A stretch of DNA of 64,000 nucleotides from Catellatospora tritici (GCF_019083965.1 NZ_JAHRCY010000002.1:372001-436000), one strand, 5' to 3'. Positions 17,360 through 25,785 are shown, counted from the stretch's first letter. The notes: generated by a model not told the origin, from the letters alone. Program-made: numbers and translations.

Positions 17360-18733
17360 TCACGCCGGGCGCGGGTACCCCGGGGCGTGGCGGCGCCAGG
17401 GCGAGGCCAACTCGATCTGCCCGGCGACGGCCAGCAGCAGCAGCTCGGTGCCGGGCGGGCCGATGAGCTGCACCGCCGCGGGCAGGCCGTCGGGGCGTAC
17501 GCCCAGGGGCAGGGTCATCGCCGGGAACCCGGCGATGTTCCACGGCGCCGCGTACGGGGCATAGCGGGTGTTGGCCACCACGTTGCTCAGCCAGCCGCGC
17601 TTGTGCCAGGTGGCCGCCTTCAGCGGCGCCCCGGCCAACACCGGCGTGAGCAGCAGGTCGACCCCGTGCTCGGCGAAGAATTCCAGCGACTGGTCGCGCA
17701 GCTGCCTGCGGTCGGCTTCCTGGACGTAGCCGCGCTTCCAGGCCCAGGCGCCCATGGCGATGTGGCGGCGACTGCGCTTCTGCAGCCGCCAGCGGTCCAG
17801 CCCGGCCGCCTCGGCGTCGCGGTAGGCGGCGGCGAACCAGGTCGCCATGCCGCGCAGGCCGAGCTTGGTGTCGTACGCCGGATCGGCGGCGATCAGGTCG
17901 TGGCCGCACTCCACCAGCAGCTTCTCGGCAGAACTCACCGCCGCCCGGTTGGCCGCGTCGGCGCCCGCCCCGGCGACCGGCGAGCGCAGCGACACCGCGA
18001 TGCGCAGCCGCCCCGGCTGGTTCAGCGGCTGCGGCGTACGCCCCGCGAGCACGGCGAAGCCGAGCGCCGCGTCGGCGACGGTGGTGGCCAGCATGCCGTG
18101 CTCGACCAGCCCGAACCAGTCGTCGGCACCCAGGTCCACCGGCAGCAGGCCCCGGCCGGGCTTGAGCCCGATCAGGCCGCAGCAGGCGGCCGGGATACGG
18201 ATCGAGCCGAGCCCGTCGTTGGCGTGGGCCATCGGCACCAGCCCGGCGGCGACAGCCGCGGCCGAGCCGCCGGACGAACCGCCCGGGGTGCGGTCCAGCG
18301 ACCACGGATTACGGGTGATGGCGGTCTCGTCGTCGGTGGTCCCCCACAGGCCCAGCTCGGGCATGCGGGTCGTGCCGAGCACCACGGCGCCCGCGCCACG
18401 CAGGCGGCGGACCAGCTCGTGGTCCCGCTCGGCCACGGCCGAGCGGGCACCGGCCGAGCCGTGCCAGGTCGGCAGGCCCGCGACGGGGGTGTTCTCCTTG
18501 ACCGCGATCGGCACCCCGGCCAGCGGGAGGTTGCCCAGCTCGCCCTGCTCGTCGACCTTCTCCGCCTCGGCGGCGGCCTCGGCGTCACGGATGACCCGGA
18601 AGGCGGCCACGATCGGGTCGGTACGGCTGACGTACTCGAGGTGGTCGGCGATCACGGCGGTGGCCGAGGTGTCGCCGCGGCGCACCGCCCGCGCGATCTG
18701 CTTCGCGGTGGACCCGACCCAGGTGTCCGCCAT
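17360..18733 (-). CDS. Amidase signature family protein
   Basis: 457 aa from ATG 18733, chosen for the GGAGGAAC site 5 nt upstream over a start at 18808. The Ser-cisSer-Lys triad is visible: Lys79 in IAVKEN, Ser153 in TPGGSSGG, and Ser177 in DGLGSIRIP (usual spacing of 24 between the serines). The nucleophile loop reads NDGLGS rather than the common DTGGS. It hydrolyses an unknown carboxamide. The neighbours do not suggest GatCAB membership: gatC and gatB are absent. Confidence 0.88.
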   Translation of the reverse strand: MADTWVGSTAKQIARAVRRGDTSATAVIADHLEYVSRTDPIVAAFRVIRDAEAAAEAEKVDEQGELGNLPLAGVPIAVKENTPVAGLPTWHGSAGARSAVAERDHELVRRLRGAGAVVLGTTRMPELGLWGTTDDETAITRNPWSLDRTPGGSSGGSAAAVAAGLVPMAHANDGLGSIRIPAACCGLIGLKPGRGLLPVDLGADDWFGLVEHGMLATTVADAALGFAVLAGRTPQPLNQPGRLRIAVSLRSPVAGAGADAANRAAVSSAEKLLVECGHDLIAADPAYDTKLGLRGMATWFAAAYRDAEAAGLDRWRLQKRSRRHIAMGAWAWKRGYVQEADRRQLRDQSLEFFAEHGVDLLLTPVLAGAPLKAATWHKRGWLSNVVANTRYAPYAAPWNIAGFPAMTLPLGVRPDGLPAAVQLIGPPGTELLLLAVAGQIELASPWRRHAPGYPRPA

Positions 18734-18858
18734 CAGTTCCTCCGCAACGTCACTGTCGCCGTCCGTCCCAGGCAACCGGGGTTCCAGTATGGAGGTGATC
18801 GCCGCCACCTCAACACCGGAGTCTTGCCGCGGCGGGATTCGTTGGCAATGCTGGATCG

Positions 18859-19494
18859 ATGCAGCCGAACCAGCCCCGTCGTGATTGGACCGTACCCATC
18901 GTCGTCGGCGTGATCGCGCTGGTGTGCGTGCTGGTGCTGTGCCTGGCCGGCGGTGCGGCCGGCTACTACTTCCTGTCCCGGGACGGATCGGACCCGTCGC
19001 CGTCGCCGTCGCCGGTCGCGGCAGCGGCCAGCCCGCAGCCTTCGGTCGCGCCGCCCGCGCCGAGCAAGGCGCCGCAGGACTGCCTCATCGGCGACTGGCT
19101 TGAGACGTCGTACACGACCAACGCGGAGTTCCTCGCGGGAACCGTGCAGCTGACCGGCAAAGGGGTGCGGTTCAGCTACGGCGCCGACGGCGTGCTGCGG
19201 ATGGTGTACAACACGACGCGCACCGGTACCCGCGACGGCGACAAGTACCAGGTCATCCACAAGGGCAACGTCACCATGAACTACGTGGCCGACGACAAGA
19301 CCATCAACTACAGCAGCCCCAAAACGACCGGGACATCGACCCTGAAGATCAACGGCAGTACCGAGGGCTCCCAGAAGCTGACCATGTCCGTGAACCCGGA
19401 CAGCTACAGCTGCAAGGGCGACGAGCTGCGCCTGTTCGGCGAGGACTACGCCATGGAAGCCAAGCGCGTCCTACCCCCCGGCCAGGGCGTCTGA
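18859..19494 (+). CDS. Membrane-anchored exported protein of unknown function
   Basis: 211 aa. The short cytoplasmic N terminus (MQPNQPRRDWT) precedes one membrane helix (about 12-40) and a Ser/Pro/Ala linker (SPSPSPVAAAASPQPS). An extracellular domain of about 140 residues follows, rich in Thr, Asn and Lys, with two Cys (Cys75 and one near residue 187) that could pair. The domain looks like the small beta-barrel domains of lipoproteins that respond to YxxD-type strands (KGVRFSYGADGVLRM), but no family is recognised. Confidence 0.72.
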   Translation: MQPNQPRRDWTVPIVVGVIALVCVLVLCLAGGAAGYYFLSRDGSDPSPSPSPVAAAASPQPSVAPPAPSKAPQDCLIGDWLETSYTTNAEFLAGTVQLTGKGVRFSYGADGVLRMVYNTTRTGTRDGDKYQVIHKGNVTMNYVADDKTINYSSPKTTGTSTLKINGSTEGSQKLTMSVNPDSYSCKGDELRLFGEDYAMEAKRVLPPGQGV

Positions 19495-19500
19495 CCTTGG

Positions 19501-19556
19501 GGTAAGGAAGGGCCCCTTCTTATCGGTTTGCGATGCACAAGGGGCCCTTCCTAACC
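19501..19556. repeat. GGGGCCCTTCCT-type dispersed hairpin element, copy 1
   Basis: An inverted pair: ggtaaggaagggccccttct on the left and aaggggcccttcctaacc on the right, separated by about 18 nt (tatcggtttgcgatgcac). Each arm is itself nearly palindromic. It sits between two convergent gene ends (19494 and 19566) and probably serves as a bidirectional terminator. A closely related copy lies at 25883-25936 and a half copy at 60582-60602. Confidence 0.8.
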
Positions 19557-19565
19557 CTCGGCAGC

Positions 19566-20702
19566 TCAGGAGAGCGCGGCGGACAGGTCTGCGAGCAGGT
19601 CGTCGATCGTCTCGATGCCGACCGACAGGCGGACCAGGTCGGCGGGGACCTCCAGCGCCGAGCCCGCGACGCTGGCGTGGGTCATCTTGCCCGGGTGCTC
19701 GATCAGCGACTCGATGCCGCCCAGCGACTCGGCCAGGGTGAACACCTTCGTGGTGTTGCAGACCCGCTCGGCGGAAGCCGGGTCACCCGTCCGGAAGCTG
19801 ATCATGCCACCGAACCGGCGCATCTGCTTGGCGGCCAGCTCATGGCCCGGGTGCTCGGGCAGACCCGGGTAGTAGAGCTGCGTCACCTTCGGGTGCCCGG
19901 CCAGGAACTCGGCCACCTTCTCCGCGTTGTCGCAGTGCCGCTCCATGCGTACCGCCAGCGTCTTCACGCCGCGCAGGGTCAGCCACGCGTCGAACGGGCC
20001 GTTGACCGCGCCCATCGCGTTCTGGTGGTACTTCAGCGAGTCCGCCAGCTCCAGGTCGTTGAGGATCAGCGCGCCGCCCACCACGTCGGAGTGGCCGCCG
20101 ACGTACTTGGTGGTCGAGTGCACCACCACGTCGGCGCCCAGCGCCAGCGGCTGCTGCAGGTACGGGCTGGCGAACGTGTTGTCGACGACCAGCAGCGCGT
20201 GCGCGTCACGCGACAGCGCCGCCAGGCCCGCGATGTCGGCGATGTTGAGCAGCGGGTTCGTCGGCGTCTCGACCCAGATCAGCTTCGTGTTCGGGGTCAG
20301 CTTGGCACGCACGTCGTCGACGTCGGAGATCCGGGCCGCCGACCAGCTCAGGCCCCAGCGCTCGGCGACCCGGGCGAAGAGGCGGAACGTGCCGCCGTAC
20401 GCGTCGTCCGGGATGATCACGTGGTCACCCGGGGCGCACACCGTGCGGATCAGGGTGTCCTCGGCGGCCAGGCCGCTGGCGAAGGTCAGCCCGCGGGCGC
20501 CGCCCTCCAGCGCCGCCAGGCACTCCTGGAGCGAATCGCGGGTGGGGTTGCCCGAACGCGCGTACTCGTAGCCCAGCCGCGGCGAGCCGACCGCGTCCTG
20601 CTTGAAGGTAGATGTCTGAAATATCGGCGGGATCACCGCACCGGTGCGTTCATCCGGTTCCTGACCCGCGTGGATAGCGAGCGTTTCAAACCCGTAAGAC
20701 AT
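19566..20702 (-). CDS. metB: Cystathionine gamma-synthase / gamma-lyase (PLP, Cys/Met metabolism)
   Basis: 378 aa, a full-length trans-sulfuration enzyme. The PLP lysine is Lys199 in HSTTKYVGGHSD; the substrate loop YEYARSGNPTR is at 45-55, and ETPTNPLL at 145-152. The family cannot be split reliably into synthase and gamma-lyase by eye, so metB is a best guess. A cystathionine beta-synthase lies at 40865-42238, so the reverse pathway to cysteine is plausible. It is divergent from msrA with only 30 bp between starts. Confidence 0.9.
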   Translation of the reverse strand: MSYGFETLAIHAGQEPDERTGAVIPPIFQTSTFKQDAVGSPRLGYEYARSGNPTRDSLQECLAALEGGARGLTFASGLAAEDTLIRTVCAPGDHVIIPDDAYGGTFRLFARVAERWGLSWSAARISDVDDVRAKLTPNTKLIWVETPTNPLLNIADIAGLAALSRDAHALLVVDNTFASPYLQQPLALGADVVVHSTTKYVGGHSDVVGGALILNDLELADSLKYHQNAMGAVNGPFDAWLTLRGVKTLAVRMERHCDNAEKVAEFLAGHPKVTQLYYPGLPEHPGHELAAKQMRRFGGMISFRTGDPASAERVCNTTKVFTLAESLGGIESLIEHPGKMTHASVAGSALEVPADLVRLSVGIETIDDLLADLSAALS

Positions 20703-20732
20703 ATGGACAGCCTAGGCGAGCACACTTGACAC

Positions 20733-21395
20733 ATGTTCCTTCGCCACAAGAAGCTCGACCTGGTCACCCCCGCCGAGGCCCTGCCCGGCCGGGACGTCCC
20801 CATGCACGTGCCCGCCCGCCACTTCGTGCTCGGCACCCCACTCGTCGGCCCCTGGCCCGAGGGGCTGCAGACGGCAGTGGTCGGTATGGGCTGCTTCTGG
20901 GGAGCCGAGCGGCTGTACTGGAAGACCGACGGCGTGTACTCGACCGCGGTCGGGTACGCCGGTGGAATCACCCCCAATCCGACGTATGAGGAGACGTGCT
21001 CGGGGATGACCGGGCACACCGAGGCGGTGCTGGTCGTGTTCGACCCGAAGGTCGTCTCGTACGAGGAGATCCTCAAGATCTTCTGGGAGAACCACGACCC
21101 GACCCAGGGCATGCGGCAGGGCAACGACATCGGCACCCAGTACCGGTCGGCCATCTACACCACCAGCGCGGAGCAGGCCGGCGAGGCGCAGGCCTCGCGG
21201 GACGCGTTCCAGCCGGTGGTGAACTCATCCGGGTACGGCGAGATCACGACGGAGATCGCCACGTTGACCCACTTCTACTACGCCGAGGACTACCACCAGC
21301 AGTACCTGGCCAAGAACCCCAACGGGTACTGCGGCATCGGGCCCAACGGCATGAGCTGCCCGATCGGCGTTGCCAAGACGGCCGACGCTGGCTGA
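20733..21395 (+). CDS. msrA: Peptide-methionine (S)-S-oxide reductase MsrA
   Basis: 220 aa. The catalytic motif GCFWGAE is at 53-59 with nucleophile Cys54, followed by GYAGG and [16 protein letters not shown]-terminal resolving cysteines lie in [16 protein letters not shown]. It repairs S-methionine sulfoxide in proteins. About 45 extra N-terminal residues ([17 protein letters not shown]...) precede the core, as is usual in actinobacterial MsrA. Confidence 0.95.
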   Translation: MFLRHKKLDLVTPAEALPGRDVPMHVPARHFVLGTPLVGPWPEGLQTAVVGMGCFWGAERLYWKTDGVYSTAVGYAGGITPNPTYEETCSGMTGHTEAVLVVFDPKVVSYEEILKIFWENHDPTQGMRQGNDIGTQYRSAIYTTSAEQAGEAQASRDAFQPVVNSSGYGEITTEIATLTHFYYAEDYHQQYLAKNPNGYCGIGPNGMSCPIGVAKTADAG

Positions 21396-21422
21396 TGCCC
21401 GTCTCCGCAACCTCGCGGAGCT

Positions 21423-21458
21423 AGCCGATCGCCTCCCAAGCCCGCCCGGGAGGCGATC
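21423..21458 (+). terminator. Stem-loop downstream of msrA
   Basis: The arms ccgatcgcctccc (21423-21435) and gggaggcgatcgg (21446-21458) are perfectly complementary with a 10-nt loop, starting 27 bp after the msrA stop. There is no long T tract, as is common in high-GC actinomycetes. Confidence 0.75.
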
Positions 21459-21694
21459 GGTCAATGTGATGGGCATGAACAGCGGTGCCGGCACAGCGCC
21501 GAGCCAGCCGCTGAAGCGTCCAACTCCGCATAGGAGCGCCTGTAGCGGGCTGCCCAGTCTCCAGCCAATCGCAACGCCCGATGTCACAGTGCTGGCGTAC
21601 CGTCAACGACTATGCCGAAAGTGACTGCCCGCCGGCTTCGCGAGGCCATCGCTGAAACACTGCGGGACTCGCCGACGAGGGTGAAGATCGATTC
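21459..21694. other. Intergenic stretch, no convincing gene
   Basis: The sequence is visibly less GC-biased than its surroundings. A 28-codon reading frame at 21612-21698 (ATG CCG AAA...) encodes a basic peptide, MPKVTARRLREAIAETLRDS and eight more residues. It overlaps the end of the next gene and has no clear ribosome site, so it is more likely a gene fragment than a gene. Confidence 0.4.
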
Positions 21695-22096
21695 CTAGCG
21701 CCGACCGAGTATCGAGCGCAGCGGTTGCCCAGTAGCGCTTACGGTCCAGAAAAGGCGGCCGTTGGTGTTGGCTGCTTCACGGGCCGGATTGACCGACTCG
21801 ACGACAGCAATCGCGGCCCTGCTCGCGGAGGTGAAACTCTTGCCGGTCAAAGGGCCGCTAGTGATCCGTAGGTGGCCGGTTGACGGTTCGTATACGGCTT
21901 CCACTCGCGCGCCGAGATACTTCGCGTACAGCTGGACGTCCTCCGCAGGCTCGGAACTATCCGCACCGGTAGACGAGTTCTCGGCTACCGGTGCGGAAGA
22001 CGTCAGGCGGGTGGCGAGTTCCTGCGGTGACATGCCCAGGAGCTCTGCGGCCCGCAAGAACCGCTCGTAAGTGGGCATGGGATCGGTTGCCGACAT
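21695..22096 (-). CDS. Small protein with a RAMA/DUF4357-like C-terminal segment
   Basis: 133 aa. An N-terminal helical segment (YERFLRAAELLGMSPQELATR, residues 10-30) is followed by a Ser/Thr/Glu-rich linker (31-52). The C-terminal 75 residues carry a pattern like the restriction-associated RAMA/DUF4357 fold: a short strand pair, SGPLTGKSFTSASRAAIAVV, then NGRLFWTVSATGQPL (112-126), where RAMA domains have a Ser-rich helix start and NGWxFW. The match is by eye only. It is divergent from the antitoxin gene with 82 bp between starts, inside a locally less GC-rich patch. Confidence 0.6.
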   Translation of the reverse strand: MSATDPMPTYERFLRAAELLGMSPQELATRLTSSAPVAENSSTGADSSEPAEDVQLYAKYLGARVEAVYEPSTGHLRITSGPLTGKSFTSASRAAIAVVESVNPAREAANTNGRLFWTVSATGQPLRSILGRR

Positions 22097-22147
22097 GCTT
22101 CTATCCTACTCACCCATTGACTCTAGAGAAACTATAGATACTCTGGC

Positions 22148-22161
22148 ACTATGTGCATAGT
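22148..22161. promoter_or_regulatory. Inverted repeat upstream of the antitoxin gene, candidate operator
   Basis: actatg-tg-catagt lies 18 bp before the antitoxin ATG, in the 82-bp region shared with the divergent RAMA-like gene. Phd/YefM antitoxins repress their own operon through short palindromes in this position. A TTGACT hexamer at 22117-22122 could be a -35 box, but no well-spaced -10 was identified. Confidence 0.45.
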
Positions 22162-22178
22162 TCTGTACAGTTTCTGGT

Positions 22179-22484
22179 ATGACGATCCTCGTCCACCCGC
22201 AGGAGATGTCTGTCACCGAAGCTGCGCAGCGCGGAGTGGCGGGCCTGGTGACAGAAGCAGAGCAGGGAGTAGACGTGGTGGTGACGCGCCATCGTCGGCC
22301 GGTCGCTGCCGTAATCGCCTATCACCGGCTCGAGGAGCTGTCCAAGGCCGCCGAGGATCTCCGCGATCTTGCACTGGTACTGGCCCGGAAGGTCACAGAT
22401 ACCGGAGAGCGGACCGCTCTCGACGACGTGCTGCGAGCCTACGGGCACACCCGGGAGTCGTTGGCGGCGCTGCCGGACGAGTGA
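22179..22484 (+). CDS. Phd/YefM-family antitoxin
   Basis: 101 aa. The N-terminal half is a typical prevent-host-death fold: VTEAAQRGVAGLVTEAEQGVDVVVTRHRRPVAAVIAYHRLEEL, which dimerises and binds DNA. The C-terminal half (from about 50) is the acidic toxin-binding tail. It is followed 4 bp later by the RelE-like toxin gene, and is thus the first gene of a two-gene type II toxin-antitoxin operon. Confidence 0.88.
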   Translation: MTILVHPQEMSVTEAAQRGVAGLVTEAEQGVDVVVTRHRRPVAAVIAYHRLEELSKAAEDLRDLALVLARKVTDTGERTALDDVLRAYGHTRESLAALPDE

Positions 22485-22488
22485 TGCC

Positions 22489-23025
22489 GTGACGGACATT
22501 CGGTTCACCAATGACGCCATCGACGACCTGCGCAGACTGGGACCCGAGATCGTGCCGAAGATCTTGAAGAAGATCCTCGTTCTTGAGACCAACACGCAGG
22601 CAGGGCAACCACTGGGTGGTGACCTCACCGGCTTCCGCAAACTCGTCGTTGGAAACAACACTTGGCGGATCGTCTACCGGGTGGAGGCCGGGGTGGTGGA
22701 GATCTGCGAAATATGGGCCGTCGGCGCACGGGCTGACGCGGAGGTGTACGCCGAGGCGACTGCGCGCGTGCGCGCTGCCGCTGCGACGAGGCCCGGCCTG
22801 ACCGCGCTCGCCCAGGTGATCGAACGACTTGGAAGGCTTGCTGAGGGCGTCCACGTTGCGACTCCTTCCCCTGCAGAACCGGTCCCCGACTGGCTTGCCG
22901 ACCGCTTGATCTACACCGTTCGACTTCCTCGCGAGGAAGTCGCCGCGATGGACCTGCAGCAGGCAGTGGACAGTTGGGCGAAGTTCATGGCTGAGCCCCA
23001 CGCTCCAGGCTCAGCTCAAGGTTGA
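22489..23025 (+). CDS. RelE-family toxin with an 80-residue C-terminal extension
   Basis: 178 aa from GTG 22489. Residues 1-93 are a RelE/ParE-type mRNA interferase fold: IRFTNDAIDDLRRLGPEIVPKILKKI, then GGDLTGFRKLVVGNNTWRIVYRV and EICEIWAVGARADAEVY, with basic Arg50, Lys51 and Arg60 near the presumed active surface. A stand-alone toxin normally ends near residue 95. Here an extra segment (95-178) holds two predicted helices around a Pro-rich turn (TPSPAEPVPDWLADRLIYTVRLPREEVAAMD). This addition is not one I recognise. It is immediately downstream of the antitoxin. Confidence 0.85.
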   Translation: MTDIRFTNDAIDDLRRLGPEIVPKILKKILVLETNTQAGQPLGGDLTGFRKLVVGNNTWRIVYRVEAGVVEICEIWAVGARADAEVYAEATARVRAAAATRPGLTALAQVIERLGRLAEGVHVATPSPAEPVPDWLADRLIYTVRLPREEVAAMDLQQAVDSWAKFMAEPHAPGSAQG

Positions 23026-23051
23026 GCTGAGCCACAAGGCGACTGAAACGC

Positions 23052-23133
23052 GGCCACACCGCCAGCGTCAGCCACGGCATGAGCGGCGGCTGAGGCAAAC
23101 GTGCTCCGCCGCCTCAGCCGTCTGCGTGTGGCC
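23052..23133. terminator. Bidirectional nested stem-loop between toxin and DHFR-like genes
   Basis: The outer arms ggccacac (23052-23059) and gtgtggcc (23126-23133) enclose an inner stem cggctgaggc (23087-23096) / gcctcagccg (23111-23120) with a 14-nt loop. It lies between two convergent genes. Confidence 0.65.
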
Positions 23134-23136
23134 GGT

Positions 23137-23700
23137 TCAGCGGTTGCGGCGGTACACCAGCTCGACGATCCCGTTCTGGGACGGGACGCTGGACACCAGG
23201 TCGAGCGCGTACGACCTGGGGACGCCGTCGAACAGGCGGGTGCCCTCGTTCGCGATGTAGGGGAACATGCTGATCTGGAGTTCGTCGAGCAGATCGAGCT
23301 GCATCAGCGACCGCCACAGGCGGACGCCGCCCCAGACCACGATGTGGCCGTCACCGCCCTGCCTGAGCTTGTCGACCTCTTCGGTCAGGTCGCCGGAGGC
23401 GACGGTGGTGTTGGCCCAGTCGGCCGTCCGCAGGGTCCGGGAGAAGACGACCTTGCGCCCGGCGTTCAGGATCGGGGAGAAGGGGTGGTCGGTGGACCTC
23501 TGCATGCTCACCGAGATGCCCTCGTAGGCGGTGCGGCCGAAGACGTGCGCGTACGCGCTCCGGAGGAAGTCGATCTGGGCCGGGTCGTCGGGATCGCGGT
23601 TCTCGGGCAGGCCGAAGCAGAACTTCCAGAAGTCGGTGTCCGGGTCGGCGAGCAGCCCGTCGACCGAGTAGTTGAACACCGTCGCCACCAGCTTGCGCAT
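23137..23700 (-). CDS. Dihydrofolate reductase / RibD C-terminal family protein
   Basis: 187 aa from ATG 23700, preceded by GAAGGAG; a start at 23769 would lack a ribosome site. It shows the RibD_C pattern: KLVATVFNYSVDGLLADP at the N terminus, VFGRTAYEGI, GRKVVFSRTLRTADW, and HIVVWGGVRLWRSLMQLDLLDEL, the last being the NADPH-binding segment. Members are NADPH-dependent reductases of undefined substrate, often unrelated to folate. It is divergent from the next gene. Confidence 0.85.
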   Translation of the reverse strand: MRKLVATVFNYSVDGLLADPDTDFWKFCFGLPENRDPDDPAQIDFLRSAYAHVFGRTAYEGISVSMQRSTDHPFSPILNAGRKVVFSRTLRTADWANTTVASGDLTEEVDKLRQGGDGHIVVWGGVRLWRSLMQLDLLDELQISMFPYIANEGTRLFDGVPRSYALDLVSSVPSQNGIVELVYRRNR

Positions 23701-23863
23701 CTCATGACTCCTTCGTCTCGGCTCGTGCGGGTGCCTTCCCCAGGGGTGCCACTGGCCATACGCGGCCAAGGATCGCAGTGGGTTACGACATCCACCTCAA
23801 CAGCGTTCGATGCCCTGGCGGTGCGAGCCAAGCCGCCGACCTGCCCGCACTAGCATTCGTCGG

Positions 23864-24478
23864 ATGCGAGCATGGTTCGCCCCGGACATCGACGTGGCAG
23901 GCGACGGCGCCCTCGGTCAGGCGGAGGCCGCCTTCGCCGATGCGCTGCGTCGCCGCACTACGTCGTGGAACGGTGACGGCGTACACAGCAACCTGACGCG
24001 GATGGAATCCGAGGAAGAGCCGTTGCTCGCCTACGTCGGCCTCTCCGGGCTCGTTGATCCGGTCCGCGGCCACGGGCATGAGATCTTCGTGGCGGGACTT
24101 CACTACGACGGCGCGGGAATCCGCTGCGACACGCTGCACAACCAGCTCTACCACCTGCCGGAGCGGCCGACCGAGTTCGCGTTCGAGGCGTTCGGCGGCC
24201 CGACCGAGCTCGGGGTCGCCGCCGCGGCATGGTTCGAGGGCATTCTGCGGCGTCCCGTCGTACGCCACGAATGGCTGTTCCTGGGCCGGATCTACGCGTA
24301 CCGGTACCTGATGGCCGACAGCGGCTACGGCCTGTCCCAGATGTACAACCGGGATCTGGCCCCGAAACGCGACTCGCCTCCCCCGGCCACCCCGATGGGC
24401 TGGGTGCGCGTCGCGGAGCTGGGGGTCCCGGACCGGGTCGTACCGGTGCGGACCGACGGTCGCCGCCTGCCGACCTGA
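23864..24478 (+). CDS. Conserved hypothetical protein
   Basis: 204 aa from ATG 23864. A TAGCAT box ends 7 nt before the ATG, the spacing of a leaderless promoter, which supports this start. The protein is soluble and mixed alpha/beta with no signal sequence; it has HEIFVAGLHYDGAGIRCDTLHNQLYHLP in the middle and an Arg/Pro-rich tail. I do not recognise a family. It converges with the next gene, which ends 18 bp away. Confidence 0.72.
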   Translation: MRAWFAPDIDVAGDGALGQAEAAFADALRRRTTSWNGDGVHSNLTRMESEEEPLLAYVGLSGLVDPVRGHGHEIFVAGLHYDGAGIRCDTLHNQLYHLPERPTEFAFEAFGGPTELGVAAAAWFEGILRRPVVRHEWLFLGRIYAYRYLMADSGYGLSQMYNRDLAPKRDSPPPATPMGWVRVAELGVPDRVVPVRTDGRRLPT

Positions 24479-24496
24479 ACTACCGCGCCAGTGGAG

Positions 24497-25036
24497 TCAC
24501 GAAGTCCCGGCAGTCGCCTCGATGACTGGCACACCATCGATGAAACGCGCACCGGCGTACGTCGACAGGCCCAGTTTCACCTGCTCAAGCGACTCCAGGA
24601 TGGAGTCCAGCGACAGCAGGATGATGGACGGGCGGCCGTCGATCTTGTTCTGGTACTCCGCCGCGACCCCCAGGTCGGCGCCCGGAGCCGGCACGAGCAC
24701 CAATCGCGGTGCCCCGTTGCCGGCCAGGGTTCCGGTATAGGGCTCGATGATGAGCGCCTCGATCGCGGCCCACGGCACGGACCGGTTGATCCCGGCCACT
24801 TTGAGCCGAAGTCCGGCTTCGTCGATGCGCACCGGGGCGCCCCGGAACGAGCGGACCAGCGCGTACAGGGCTCCGGCCGCCATGACCAGGCCGAACCCGA
24901 GGAGCGGCAGCGATCCCACCGGGAAGACGAGGATTCTCAGCTCCGATCCGTTGAGCGAGGACCAGACGAGCACCAGGCCACCCAGGAGGAAGAAGAAGGG
25001 CCACTTCGAGCGGGGACGGTGCAGCTCCATTGACAT
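24497..25036 (-). CDS. Two-helix membrane protein with a PH-like C-terminal domain
   Basis: 179 aa. Two membrane helices (about 13-30 and 40-62) separated by a tight turn precede a cytosolic domain with a strand-rich pattern (VRIDEAGLRLKVAGINRSVPWAAIEAL, then TLAGNGAPRLVLVPA), as in bacterial PH-like membrane proteins. ATG at 25036 or at 25030 could both serve; GGAGAT precedes the first. The family assignment is tentative. Confidence 0.7.
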   Translation of the reverse strand: MSMELHRPRSKWPFFFLLGGLVLVWSSLNGSELRILVFPVGSLPLLGFGLVMAAGALYALVRSFRGAPVRIDEAGLRLKVAGINRSVPWAAIEALIIEPYTGTLAGNGAPRLVLVPAPGADLGVAAEYQNKIDGRPSIILLSLDSILESLEQVKLGLSTYAGARFIDGVPVIEATAGTS

Positions 25037-25311
25037 CTCCGGCGTAGGAACGGCTGCGCGAGGTCGGCACGAGCACCACGGCAGGCAAGATCGGCCAGGA
25101 ACCTAGCACCCAACCCGCCGACGGAGAACCCGCAGGTACGCATCGGTGCCGGTCGGCACGTCCGCGCGAAGCCCCATCACGATCGTTGTCAGCCCATGCA
25201 GGCGTGGTCCAGGCCAGGGCGGGTTACCCTCCGTACCCCTCAAAACGGCGCGGTCCGGGTCGCCGTACACGACCCGAACCGCATCCACCCCGAACGCCCC
25301 TGCCAGGACGT
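25037..25311. other. Intergenic stretch without a supported gene
   Basis: A reading frame on the minus strand (from about 25312 to a stop at 25103, ending YLRVLRRRVGC) shows moderate third-position GC but no good start or ribosome site, and its upper part overlaps the lipoprotein gene. I do not call it. Confidence 0.4.
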
Positions 25312-25785
25312 TCAGCCACCCGCTCCGCCCCCCAGCGGCGCGGGAGTCTTCCCGTACGCGTGCCAGCTGTTCCCGCCCGCCCCCACGAAGAAGAAGACCA
25401 GGTACGTCTTCCCGTCCTGCACCAGCGCGTCCACGCTCTGCCCGAGCCGCGCGTCCGCCTGCCCCGCCAGCGGCCCGAAGTCCAGCCCGACGACACTGTC
25501 CGGCCCTCCGCTGCGCGCCGAGCGCAGCTCCCACGTCCCGCCGCCGTCGACCTGCCCGGTGAACCCGTCGGGCAGGAAGTTTTTGAACGCCTCGTACGGC
25601 AGCTTGGTCGCGGTGAACTTCCCGTCCGCGGTGAAGACCAGATCGCCTCCGTCCGCGTTGCTCCAGGTGCCGACCAGGTCTGCCGGGCGCAGATCGGCGG
25701 GCTCACCGTAGTCGGCGGTGAGCTCCCCCAACGTGCACCCGCCCCCGATGACCAGTGCCGCCACCAGCGCGAGTATTCGTCGCAT
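25312..25785 (-). CDS. Small lipoprotein of unknown function
   Basis: 157 aa. Signal peptide MRRILALVAALVIGGGC with lipobox IGGGC and modified Cys17. The mature part starts TLGELTADYGEPADLRPADLVGTWSNADGG and continues as a beta-rich domain (GGGTWELRSA, GKTYLVFFFVGAGGNSW). The ADLVGTW phrase is common in small actinobacterial lipoproteins with calycin-like folds. Anchored on the outer face of the membrane. Confidence 0.8.
   Translation of the reverse strand: MRRILALVAALVIGGGCTLGELTADYGEPADLRPADLVGTWSNADGGDLVFTADGKFTATKLPYEAFKNFLPDGFTGQVDGGGTWELRSARSGGPDSVVGLDFGPLAGQADARLGQSVDALVQDGKTYLVFFFVGAGGNSWHAYGKTPAPLGGGAGG

Noticed and set aside
21612..21698. 28-residue peptide gene
   Set aside because: No ribosome site, overlaps the RAMA-like gene's end; more likely a remnant.
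25103..25534. 143-codon minus-strand frame
   Set aside because: Mostly an alternative frame of the lipoprotein gene; no credible start.
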